NCBI GenBank assembly: GCA_002270565.1
Contig: NQMI01000020.1
Location: 124,001-188,000 of the forward strand
DNA: 64,000 nt
Source of the DNA: Stenocarpella maydis
Taxonomy: Eukaryota > Ascomycota > Sordariomycetes > Diaporthales > Diaporthaceae
Direction of reading: 5' to 3'
Shown: positions 36,483-46,704 of the stretch, in pieces
Position numbering within the stretch: position 1 is the first letter of the stretch
Layout: the number at the start of each line of letters is the position of its first letter
Program-made: the position numbers and the translations under genes
The notes under the pieces: model-generated
The model's input: only the letters and a program-made list of their open reading frames with translations
What the model was told of the DNA's origin: nothing
Database searches by the model: none

Positions 36483-38219
36483 ATGGCGAGTCCATTCGAA
36501 ATCATTGCCTTGGCCGAGACGATTGCGGGAGTGGGGAGTAAGATCTATAAGTTCTTCAGCAGCCTCAAGGATGCGCCACAGGAAATTCGAGATCTATGTG
36601 TCGAGCTGGAACTACTGAGAACCATTTTGGTGAGAATTGGAATCACCTCAAGCTCTGCACTGAAAAGGTCAACTTCAAGCAACAAGTCCCTTGGTTTGGA
36701 TACGATATTTGCGTGTCTAAAGCTGTGTGAGGCCGAACTCAACCCTTTGTGGCTCGCCATTTCCCCTCTCCGTTCCGACCGCGGCCTGCAGTGGGGCAAA
36801 GTTATCGAGAAAACTAGGAAGAGCATCACTTGGGTAGTAAAGTCGGATGAGATCGAGAAGGCAACAAGGAGGCTCGAAGGGGTGAAGCAGACACTGGTGC
36901 TTGGTATTTCACTCTCGGGGATGTGGGTTACCGAAACGCCTGAATTTATTTTGCTGGTTACCTCGGTACTAATGTTGGTTGTCACCCAGCGAAGCAGATG
37001 CTGAGATCGCGGCAGGTTTGAGCTCCGTCGAAGCACAAATCGAAGCTAATAGCGCCTTGGTCATCAAACAAGCCGAGGAATCCCAAGCTACGATATTGGC
37101 CTATCTGCAGCAACTCGAACATCGATTGTTGCAAAGGGTTGAGGACCTGTCTCATGTGGCTGAAATGCAACATGAGGAAGGACACTTGCGCATCAGCCAA
37201 CTTGCGGATAACTTCGCCTCTATTGCGCCAGAAGTGGACAATGAATATACTTCTGATTCTGATGTACATAACGGCACGTATTCTGCATTAGCTACAAGAC
37301 CGCCGGACACTCGTGGACAACTGGGGTCGGATCCACGCGACGGAGTTGACCAAGCTCCAACTAACCAAGCAGGTGTAGCGCCAAGAGTTGACAACCAAGA
37401 CCAGCCTGACCCAGCTAAGGACCTGGAGCCGTTGCTCGGCCCAGATTTCAAACAGCTCCTCGGAGGTGAATTCTCAGGACAAGACTTGAGCAAGCTGATG
37501 AACGGGATCCAGGAGGCCTCGCTGAAGAGCGCCAAGTCCGGCGGCATGAAACAGCTGAATAGACTAATGTCCTCTTTTGACAACAACTCAAGAGTGTTCG
37601 AAGCCTTCTACGGAGTTGGATCCCCATACCAAAACCTCGTGTCGGGAGGCATGAAAGTCGTCTTGCAGGTCAGAATGGCCCAATTTCATTACAGTCAACA
37701 AGGCTAATGACTCGTCTTTAGGCCGCATTCCAAGTAAGAACCTATTTTGATGCAGTCTTTGACGCCTTGGCGGAGATGTCGGATGCTCTACAGATGTGTG
37801 AGCGGGAGTACAGGCTTTATCCGGAACCGCGACTTCGCCAGCTCTTCCAGGAGCTTTGCCGAGAAGCGTTTCGAAGTGCAGCCTCCGCTATGGAGGTGCT
37901 CAAGACTCGGCCCGCCATTCGAAGGGCCCTGATGAGCACTGAGCTGCAAGTATCCAAGATGAAGGACACTAGCGTCAGGATCAAGAGCCTCTCAGAAAAG
38001 GTTAGGAGAGAGGTTGAATACCTTCACAGACGCGAACTCAGAGAGGCTCATCAGCGGATCCGAGACGTTGACAGAAAACAAGACGAGGCTTTGCGCATGC
38101 TTCAAGAGCAGCAGAGAATTTCAATAAGCCTTCAGGAGGAACAGAAGCTCCTCTCCATGGTAGCAGATCACCAGAAGGTCTTACAGCTTCTGCAACAGCT
38201 ACTCGCACGACATGGGTAA
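36483..38219 (+). CDS. fungal STAND N-terminal (PigL_N-like) protein without NTPase
   Basis: Three exons (36483-36922, 36990-37668 and 37722-38219) give 538 aa; introns are 67 and 53 bp. Residues 1 to about 145 resemble the fungal N-terminal helical domain found in front of NACHT or ankyrin modules (Pfam PigL_N type), beginning MASPFEIIALAETIAGVGSK. A coiled-coil-rich linker follows (about 150-220), then a charged Pro/Asp-rich spacer. About residues 335-430 resemble the helical DUF7708-type domain also seen at the N-terminus of fungal NLRs (GSPYQNLVSGGMKVVLQAAF, then YRLYPEPRLRQLFQELCREA). The tail (about 440-538) is Gln/Glu/Arg-rich and predicted coiled coil. There is no P-loop, ankyrin, WD40 or TPR region before the stop. 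It may be an adaptor, a decoy or a remnant of a larger NLR-like protein. The domain assignments are by eye. Confidence 0.78.
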
Positions 38220-38880
38220 CGAAAGGGGTGGAGGCGGTGGTGACGACGGCCGAGCTTAAGGCTCCCTTTGGAATACTCGTAATTCATTCCTCTATTTCCT
38301 TACTATCCTCTTCTTGCAAATAGGTCATAGGACTTGGCATTCAAAACAAGCACACTTTCGATCTTAGTTCATAATTGTGAGATGACTGAATGAAGTTGTT
38401 TCAGTCTCACGAAGGTGACTATTGGGAACATAGTCTCAATTTTGTTATCAATGGCCACTCCGCCAATTCATGCCATTCTACATCTAACATGAGACCCTAG
38501 GGTCTTATCTGTGTGAAGCCATCATCGTCTCGGCGTTCTGTTCGTCAGACATTTCGGCCTCGCCTCGGCTGCACTGGCCAGGCACCGCTGAGCACCCGTG
38601 ATGCATTTGCTGCTGTAAACCTCGATTCAACCACTGCGAAACTAACTGTGCGCCGGACCCACGGTTGAGTTTGCCGCCGCTATCATGATGGTTATGGAGA
38701 TACCACCAAGCCATCCATACCTCATAGATAAAATTACAAATGCAGGGAATTGTGACCGGATTAAAAAGGAACCAGCAGCTGCATATACATTAAATATAAC
38801 TTGTCATACAAAGCAAATTTATCCTTTAATTGCTAAAAAGGGCCACCGATGATATGCGAGTCTAGATACAATGCCATTGC
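38220..38880. other. intergenic between convergent genes
   Basis: The presumed 3' UTRs of the STAND-domain gene and the glycosyltransferase gene lie here. No gene is seen. Confidence 0.6.
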
Positions 38881-40221
38881 CTACTTGACCATCAATACTG
38901 TCCGTTTGGGATCTTGCAGCGGTTGTGATCCCTGCCGGGGGATTTCAGCCGGAGGCGAAGCGCCCAGTGTGTTCGCCATGGACATTTTTGCCCAGGCCGT
39001 CAATAAATCATATCGGAATCCCTCCAGCGAGGTTGCGGGCCGCACGTGGCGCCTGGCCCTCTCAGCCCAGACGGGAATACCATCACGGTACATGGCGTGC
39101 ACCCTCACAGCGATGCTAGCCGCGTCCTGTGCCACCGAGCAGCCCGGGGGCATAAAGGCCAGCGCCTCGACGTTGGGAGTCTCGGTTACCAAGGTGGCCA
39201 CCCCGCCGGCGGCGGCCTCGAGGGGCGTAATGCCGAGGGTCTCGTACCGCGAGGGGCAGAGGAACACGCCGTGGCCGCGGGAGGCCTCGAAGAGCGCGTA
39301 GAGCTGGTCCTTTGCGAGCCGGGGGGCCATCATGAAGTGAGGCCGCCTCTCGGCCGGGATGGTTCCCATGAGCGCAGTTCGGCGGGAGCTGTCATCCGCT
39401 GGGTCGCCGACCAGCAGGATCTTGACCTGTACCCCCTTCTCGAGGAGCTCGAGGCCAGACTGGACTAGCAGTTCCGCATTTTTGAAGTAGTCCAGGCGTG
39501 CGACGGCCGTGAAGAGGAGGATGTTCGCCCCGCGGATGAAATCCTGCAACTCCTTGGGCAGGATAATGGGATCATTGCACGGGGGAACTCCGATTGGTGG
39601 GCGAAGGTATAGGAATCGTGTGCTGCCGAGTCCTGCGCTTTCTAAGATGCGCTGTTGAAGCCGGGAGTGAGCGAGCACGGTGCCCTGGCTATCTTGGAGG
39701 AGGCGCTGGACACCGAGGTGTTGTTGCTTGCAGAGGATGTCGGCCTTGTCCTGGGCACCGCCAAAGGATAGCCGCGCAAGATCTGAGGAGAATTCCTGGG
39801 CAAAATGTGCAGCAAAAGGTCCGTGGTGCGTGACACAAAACTGATAGCCCTGAGGGTGATATTGGAGGAGCGTATCAGTCTGATAGTAGACAATAGGATT
39901 TGATAGCTTGAGATGCTTGTTGGGGACGAGCCGGAATGCCTTATTGAGGGCGGCAGCGACCTGCAACTTGCTCATCCGAAAGTTGAAATACACAGTGATG
40001 ACGGCAACACCGTCCCAGTCATCTTCGATCTCGCAACGAGTCGTAGCAGCCTGTTCATCTCGACTATACAAGACAACTCCGGAGAGTATATTGTGGCCGA
40101 TAAGAACACGGAGGACAGAAAAAGTGAAGGAACTAGCACCGACTTGTGCTGCAACAAGGGTGTCTCGGGAGAAATATCTCTTGTTGAGGACAACGATGCC
40201 CGGTGCGAGTTGTGGATTCAT
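38881..40221 (-). CDS. GT4-type glycosyltransferase
   Basis: This is a single-exon frame of 446 aa from the ATG at 40221; a 7-codon extension to 40242 would need a TTG start. The C-terminal half is a clear GT-B fold of family 4: LLFTAVARLDYFKNAELLV (sugar-nucleotide domain start), VKILLVGDP, and the nucleotide-sugar EX7E motif in CPSRYETLGITPLEAAAGG. The N-terminal half is less typical but has FCVTHHGPFAAHF and AHSRLQQRIL as in GT4 acceptor domains. There is no signal peptide, so a cytosolic enzyme using an activated sugar is likely; donor and acceptor are unknown. It is divergent from an UNC93-like membrane protein 1 kb away. Confidence 0.88.
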   Translation of the reverse strand: MNPQLAPGIVVLNKRYFSRDTLVAAQVGASSFTFSVLRVLIGHNILSGVVLYSRDEQAATTRCEIEDDWDGVAVITVYFNFRMSKLQVAAALNKAFRLVPNKHLKLSNPIVYYQTDTLLQYHPQGYQFCVTHHGPFAAHFAQEFSSDLARLSFGGAQDKADILCKQQHLGVQRLLQDSQGTVLAHSRLQQRILESAGLGSTRFLYLRPPIGVPPCNDPIILPKELQDFIRGANILLFTAVARLDYFKNAELLVQSGLELLEKGVQVKILLVGDPADDSSRRTALMGTIPAERRPHFMMAPRLAKDQLYALFEASRGHGVFLCPSRYETLGITPLEAAAGGVATLVTETPNVEALAFMPPGCSVAQDAASIAVRVHAMYRDGIPVWAERARRHVRPATSLEGFRYDLLTAWAKMSMANTLGASPPAEIPRQGSQPLQDPKRTVLMVK

Positions 40222-41244
40222 TATTTTGTATTGAAGGGCCAACGAGAAACAATTATATGAAACTTGAGATCCAATTTTGCAGAGGTCAGTTCAATACTCC
40301 GCGGGAAGAGTGAGCCATTTTATTTTGCGCTGTCTTTTTGAGTTCCTGGTGGGATCTCGCCATGCTCATTCCTGAACCACCCCTGGAGCCAGGTATTTTG
40401 TGTTACAAGGGCACACCATTATTCATCCACGAGGCAACAGGTATGTCATTGCAAAAGGCTCTTGTACACACTCGAGCAGCTTACGTCCTGAGTCATCGTA
40501 ACTGTGTGCCTGGGTCTAGTTTCACCACATCATGATGTGCATGTTACGACTAACCAGTCACCGGCGGATGACACGCGATTGTCCTCGACAGGAGGCTCAG
40601 CCCTACGAGAATATGTCACCTTCGGATGACACCCAATGGTCCTCGCCAGGAGGCTCAGCCCTACGAGAACAGGAGATTCTGGCCAAGTTCCTTCGGAGGG
40701 CTCCGAGATATGCAATTCATGGGTCCATCCGTGGGGACAAATTGAAAAATTGCTCCCACGCCCTTGGCCGACGCAGACTGGCCCACTGGCGAAGCCTCAA
40801 CTTGACAGCCGCCACCCCTCTGGCGAGGTTCTGCAACTGTTGGCGGTGTGCTATCGAATCAGCTTACCTGGCTGCACACCCTTACTAAATAACCTTGTCA
40901 GTTCCATTGGAACACTCGAAATGCCCTCTTCACCGACATATTTCACTTTGTAAGCAACAGTCGACATGTCGTAAGCGGCGACCAAACCCCTACAATGCTA
41001 AGAGACATGGAATGCTAGCCTGTCCTCCCTGTTACCAGCGCCCGGGCTAACATTCCATATCCCTCACCATTGTACCATGCTCGTACATATGTAGACACTT
41101 TTATAGCAGGCTACGGTCTGGCCTGGTCCGGTTTATTTCTACTTTATATAGAATCCGTGGTCGCCGCTGAGAAGAGCCGCTCATCATTATTTCGTCCACC
41201 GCACCAATACTATCGCCCTTCCTTGTGGGCCAGACCTCTATATC
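40222..41244. promoter_or_regulatory. shared divergent intergenic region, GT4 / UNC93-like
   Basis: The starts of the two divergent genes are 1.02 kb apart, so they may share control elements. The region holds a 58-bp tandem duplication (40565-40669) and a TATA-like TTTATATAGAATC near 41142, about 100 bp before the UNC93-like ATG. Confidence 0.5.
40565..40669 (+). repeat. 58-bp imperfect tandem duplication
   Basis: Two copies start CGGATGACAC at 40565 and 40623. The first 47 bases match with four mismatches, and the block AGGAGGCTCAGCCCTACGAG is identical. Confidence 0.9.
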
Positions 41245-42630
41245 ATGCGGTCCTTTAGCCTGGCGAGCGCCGCCTCGCAGAACTCGGTCGCCGGAATCGG
41301 CATCGCCTTCTCAGCCGGCGTCTTCGTTTCTCTCAACCTCCTCGGCGCAGGGGGCGGAAGGCCCGAGTCGGCACACGTAATCCAGACCGCAAACGCCATC
41401 CTGTCGTCCGTCTGGTTCCTCTCCGCCTGCGTCGGTGGCACGTACCTGGCCCTCCTCGGCCCAGCCGCCACCATGTCCTTCGGCCTCTGCACTTATGCTG
41501 CCTACGTCGGCTCACTGTGGTACTACGAGGCCACGGGGCGGCAGGCGTTCCCACTGGCGGCGGGGGCTGTCATCGGCACGGGGGCTGGCGCGGTTTTCAT
41601 CACCTCGGGCTACATCCAGGTCGCCTACTCGTCCGACGGGAACAAGGGCAGGTTCATCGCCGTGCAGAACACGCTTCAGGCCGTCGGCTCCATCGCCTGC
41701 AGTATCCTGCCCGTGGTCCTCAGCCGGAATAACGTCTCGCGCGCAGGGGTCCCCCCCCCCGCCGTGTATATTACGTACATCTCCCTGATGCTCGCTGCCG
41801 CCGCCCTCGCCCTGTTCGCGCTCCGCCGGTCCCGCGAGGTTACATGCGACACCGGTGCGACCATATCAGAGGCGAGCCAGAAGCGTGGTCGCCTCCAAGA
41901 ACTCGCAGAGAACCTCGCAGTCTTCCAGGAATGGAAGTTGTTATGTCTCCTACCTGCTTTTCTGCCTGCCAGCTCGTTTCTTATTTATCTTGGGTCGGTC
42001 AACGCTTTTCAGAACACCCTGCGAGCCCGCTCGCTTCTTTCCTTTATTGCATTGGTCGTGCAGATTCCCTTTGGACACCTCTTACACGTGATCCTGGACA
42101 GGCCCACATGGCCCAGGCGGAAAAGGGGGCTGGCGGGACTTGCTTTTGTCGGTGTACCTCTGTCCGTCGCGTGGATGTGGGAGGTCATTCGGACTAGGGG
42201 CTTCGATAGAAGGGCCGCGCTGGCGAGACCGGTCGACTGGAGTGACTCTGAATACGCTCCCATCATGATTCTCTTCGTTTTGTACTGGACTGCCTCGATT
42301 CTTTGGCAGTACCTTGTGCCCTGGTTTGTCGGCGCCCTCAGCCTGCCGCCAGAGAAGATCAGCCATTATATGGGTGTGCAAAGAGGATTCCTGGCCGTTG
42401 GTGAAGCAATCTGCTTTGGTGCTGACGCTGCCAAGATATCCTATGTAGCCTTCTCTGGTGCAATCTTTGGGTTCTACGTGGCCGGTATTGGCGTACTGGC
42501 CTACATGTGCCTTTTTCAGATGGCTGAGCCGAGACCAGGCTTGGAGGTTGAACTGGGTGAAACAAGCTTTGATGACGATAAGGCTGCAGGGGTGCATGTG
42601 GCATGCGAGTCTCATACGAAGGATACTTAG
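41245..42630 (+). CDS. UNC93-like MFS membrane protein
   Basis: This is a single exon of 461 aa. The arrangement matches fungal UNC93-like (DUF895) transporters: TM1 with SLNLLGAGGGR, TM2 after HVIQTANAILSSVWF, then LGPAATMSFGLCTYAAYVGSLWYY and AAGAVIGTGAGAVFITSGYIQVAY followed by GNKGRFIAVQ. About eleven or twelve membrane segments are visible, with a loop at about 200-225 and an acidic cytosolic tail. Its substrate is unknown; family members are often placed with biosynthetic genes and thought to act as exporters. The divergent neighbour is a GT4 glycosyltransferase, so export of a glycosylated product is a reasonable but untested idea. Confidence 0.88.
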   Translation: MRSFSLASAASQNSVAGIGIAFSAGVFVSLNLLGAGGGRPESAHVIQTANAILSSVWFLSACVGGTYLALLGPAATMSFGLCTYAAYVGSLWYYEATGRQAFPLAAGAVIGTGAGAVFITSGYIQVAYSSDGNKGRFIAVQNTLQAVGSIACSILPVVLSRNNVSRAGVPPPAVYITYISLMLAAAALALFALRRSREVTCDTGATISEASQKRGRLQELAENLAVFQEWKLLCLLPAFLPASSFLIYLGSVNAFQNTLRARSLLSFIALVVQIPFGHLLHVILDRPTWPRRKRGLAGLAFVGVPLSVAWMWEVIRTRGFDRRAALARPVDWSDSEYAPIMILFVLYWTASILWQYLVPWFVGALSLPPEKISHYMGVQRGFLAVGEAICFGADAAKISYVAFSGAIFGFYVAGIGVLAYMCLFQMAEPRPGLEVELGETSFDDDKAAGVHVACESHTKDT

Positions 42631-43579
42631 GTAGTTCAAGGATTGATGCGGGATAATGCACTGATGTATGGGGTATGTGTAAAAGGCCTCGTCAACATTG
42701 TATAGTCAGTCACGAAAGATGCCGGCTCGGATACAGCTTTAATACCAATGCTTCAAAGCATAACTTCCGAAATATTGGGAAAGATGTCACGATATAAGCA
42801 TGTAGGGAGTGCCACAGGCGTGGCGTCACACTTTTGTGCGACAAAAGATCAATCATAACTTCACTTACCAGACAGACGCGATGGCAGCATCGTACCTACG
42901 AAATCTCCATGTGCTTCGAGTGTCCCAGTCGCGAGTACTTAGACAGATTCATCCTCTCCCGGTAGAACTACCAAGTCACTTGGCTCCGTCATTTTGGTTG
43001 TTGGGTTGGTATGAACATTGACCTATTGGGTTAAATTTGAGACCAATCTCTTTCGTATAATCCCCTGTTTCATGCTACATAGGTTCTCATCAATAGATAT
43101 AGTAGAATAGCGGTGATACTGGAGGGGTTTTTTTTGAGGCAATTCACAACAGGCTTTGACATTGAAAGTCTCAGCTTCTTCAAATCGGAGCCTACTCAGG
43201 TAATGTAGACGCTTTATACATTCCACAGTTGGGGTCTTTAACACCTCCAAGCGTAATCTGGTAACGGGGATCCTCGTCCTTTTAAACAGCGCATCACTGC
43301 CTTGAAGTGATGAGTCGAACCCTGAAAGGGGAAAAACCAGGTTTAAAGCCCCTACTATGGCGCTGGGAGTTATTCATTGAATTATTATGGCTTGAATAAG
43401 CGTGGAGGGTCAACCTCGTTACTCACTTTGCTCACTCCTGCAGCAAAACCCCTCTACGCTACCTAATAGAACCCTCTATACACCTGAAAGGCCCTCTTTA
43501 TACTTGAAAGAGGGCGCTATATATATATACAAGAGGGCTCTTTCTATACCTAGAGAAAGGCTCCGGGCCACAGCCCCTA
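42631..43579. other. intergenic
   Basis: No gene is seen. From about 43400, short related units rich in CCTCT, GAAAG and AGGGC appear (for example CTCTTTATACTTGAAAGAGGGC), forming small hairpins next to the AT-rich block. Confidence 0.5.
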
Positions 43580-44110
43580 TAGCCTAATACCCACTATTCT
43601 TATAATTATATTATTGTATTAAACACCCTTCCCCTCTTTTTACTAGTAAGGTTTTTCGGTTTTAGAAGAAACTTATTATAAAATAAAATCATAATTATAA
43701 GTAAAATAGAATTGAAGCTTAGCTAAAAAGAAAGTAAGAAGAGCTAGTATATTAAGTTTACCTTTCTTCTCATATAACATAAGTAGCTTACTTTTACTAT
43801 ACTCCTTATTCCACTATACCCTAATAATTAAATATTATAAATTTAAACCTAGTGATTAACTTTATTTAAATTTCATAAATATTAAAGTTTTTCATATATA
43901 TAAATATAAAGGCTTTAATTATAATCCGTTTAGTAAATTAACTAAAGGGGAATAAGTTTTATATATTGGAATTATATATAAGAATTGTTTTAAAGAAGTA
44001 AAATTATATAATAATTCGTTGAAAATTATTAATCTATATTTTGATTATATTATTTTCATAATAACCATCCTATATTGTAATTTTGAGATTAGATTTGATA
44101 GCTTGGTTTA
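43580..44110. repeat. AT-rich block, probably RIP-decayed repeat
   Basis: About 530 bp are nearly all A and T, with no open frame and sharp edges against GC-rich flanks. This is the pattern left by RIP on a former repeat. No ends or protein remains can be read. Confidence 0.6.
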
Positions 44111-44332
44111 AATGAGGGGAGGGTATTTGTATTACAGGGGTGCGGCGGAAGTGGGCCCCCCACGTTAACTTCTATTTTAATAACAAACCCCCATCACTCA
44201 CGCAATTCCCCTTCCTTCCCAGCCACATATATAAGGCTTGGCAGTCAGCAACATCTACTGGCATAACTCAGAATGGGTGGGAAGTCTACACTGAATTATG
44301 CAGGCCTAAGGACGTCTATGTGTTAGAGATAA

Positions 44333-45669
44333 TGTGACCTGTGGTTTTCCACAGCCAACATCCGCCCACCCAGCTTTTTCAGAACCACCCACGTCCCTAT
44401 TTTCAATCTCAGCCTGAAAGCACTCGTCCGCGCCTCCCCCACTTTCCACCAGCAGTACCTCCTTGACCGCAGGCACCTCCTCAGCGCTGCCTTGCAGATA
44501 ACACTGGGAAGCATCAGTCTCGATGCTTATACTATCCAGAGAGCAAAAACCCCAGAGCCAAGTACCCCTGAACAACTTGACAGTCTTCTGCAAACATGGC
44601 GGGCGGGGTTGACGCAGAGGGAGTCATTTCATGTCACTGGTGTAATCACTGAGGATGAGGCGACCGCCATGGTTTCATTTTACTTCCGAGCTGCTGCCCC
44701 GATCTCGCGACAGTTCGCCAAGACGGCTTTGGCAGCGCTTAGGAGGCGAGTTGAAGTCATCGATGAATCGGGACCTGAGCTGTTACAAGTACCCGAGCTG
44801 AGCGACACTGAATGGCAGCGATGTCTGAGGGCTGCCTACCGCTTTCAGCTATTATGCGTTGTCACCCAGAATCCTGTAATGAGAACATTAGGCCTCGAAG
44901 ATAAGTTCAGAAATAGCTGTTATTTATTCTACGCGCCGGAACCGTGGGAGGGTGAAGAGCTGTTCTCCTTCTACCAGTTTGCCGAGGCTGTTTACAACGG
45001 CGTCTTTGACGATATCAGGGATGAGCTTGAAGTACACATGGACGACTTCAGATTGGACGACCCAGGCTCCTACCACACAACGCTAGCATTCACACTTCGT
45101 TATGCGGGTAAGCCAATTATCCGCCTTTAATACTTTTCAGAAACTACCCCCCCCCCCCCAAAAAAAACATAGCTCACACTTCGCACATAGACTGCAGGAC
45201 GCGTAATTACGAGGAAGGGACTATACTCCAAGGAGGCTTCGGCCTCCTACGCACGATCCTCATCGACCTCGAGCCCAGCGACAGGGAAGCCCTAGTGAGG
45301 ACCATGCAGCGCAATATCAACCCGATATTCATACCAATCAGCGGCTACCCAAGCCTGCTCGACGAAAATTACCAGATCGACCAGCGCACGGATGGGCCGA
45401 GGAACATGGACGAGCTCATGAGGACCGCGCACAACCCCCTCCAGTTCTCGGGGGACGACCCATGCGGCCCACCGCTCGCCTGGGTGGTGTTCTGGGGGGG
45501 TAAGTACAGCAACCTGATTGGTGCTCACATCCCCGATGAGCTAAGGCGGTGGGGGTATGTCCTTTGGGACGCGGATAGGCTGGAGAGGAGCCGCGGTAGG
45601 GAGGTCGTGGAGAGGCAGATCGATACTTGGCTTTGGGAATCATGTTATAATCCAACAGCACGCTGTTAG
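44333..45669 (+). CDS. hypothetical protein, 5' end not found
   Basis: The open frame runs from just after a stop at about 44330 to the donor at 45107 (G|GTAAGC), then resumes at 45191 after CACATAG. The join restores LRYA-D-CRTRNYEEGTILQ, and the frame ends at 45669. The encoded sequence looks genuine (LKALVRASPTFHQQYLLDRR, then EDKFRNSCYLFYAPEPWEGEELF and GPPLAWVVFWGGKYSNLIG) and resembles the many uncharacterised fungal proteins that follow an F-box-like start. No ATG lies in frame before residue 100 or so. The start must be in an unseen exon or was lost with the AT-rich block just upstream. It may be a truncated gene. The function is unknown. Confidence 0.6.
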
Positions 45670-46704
45670 GACCTATTGTACCATTCGCAAAGAACCCTCA
45701 GTTCTATCGGCTTAAGACGGACTTCGCCAACGGGAACCCATTGGGGGGGGACCCCATTAATGCGCTATGCAAACTCAAGGGGGGCGCTATAGGACAAAGG
45801 GCTTTATAAGAAGGATAAAGCATAATAGTTTAAGAAAAAGACAAAAAGGGGTAAGTTTAGTCATCTCTATTATTATTAATATACTGCTTTTATATTCTAT
45901 TCTTATTAATTACTTACTATAACGTGATTTATCAGGAAGTGGCCAGGTACCACATGTGGCCACCCTGATTTTCCATACTAAAAATGTCTGTGCCAACCCT
46001 GCTAAAACTCTCAAACTAAGCCNAATTGGGGGGGGGGGGGCAAAGCAGGCAACGCTGCAAGCGTGGGAATTGAGAGCAGGACTGATGGATGATTTTGCTA
46101 TCTTAGTCTTTTGGTCATGGCGGCGGCTCCTCACCTCGCCATTGCAATAATAGTCTCCTCGCGCGCCCAATTATGCTCCCGGGATGGGAACGCGTACCGG
46201 GCAGTCCAAGGACCCAGTATCGTACCGCCATCAGGTAGGTACTACTGACTGACTGTGAAGAGGTCTCTCTCTCCCCCCTCGATCCCTCAAAACGCCACCA
46301 GACCTTCAAAATACCTCCAATGCGCAAGGGGTGTGTGCTCCCCCGTTCCTCCCTCCCCAACCCCCCCCTCGCTCGGCCACCCACGTGCCATCTCACCCGT
46401 GGGTGACGGTGGGCGCGGCTTCGCCATCGCCCTCGCGGCCTCCCTCTAGCCTTGCGCCCTCGCACTACCGACCTGACGTAGCAGCCGGCAGGGAGATTTT
46501 CCTCCCGTAGAGTTTCTCTAGCGGCCCTGGGGCGTTTGCCCAGCGGGTGGGTCTGCCGTCTAAAATGTATTCGAGACCCCCCAGATCCATCCCACCACAA
46601 GACAGGCAGTATTGGGCCGAAGCCAACCTCTCGTCTCAGGGACCAACCACTCTCTATTACTCTGTCTCTCCCTTTCTCTCATTCACATAATTCTTCCTCG
46701 ATCC
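45670..46704. other. intergenic
   Basis: No gene is seen. It contains one ambiguous base at 46023 beside a G13 run, which suggests a homopolymer sequencing problem, and an AT-rich patch at 45800-45930. Confidence 0.5.

Noticed and set aside
43260..43345. tRNA gene on - (GGGTTCGACTC segment)
   Set aside because: The flanking bases do not form a T-arm, acceptor stem or anticodon arm.
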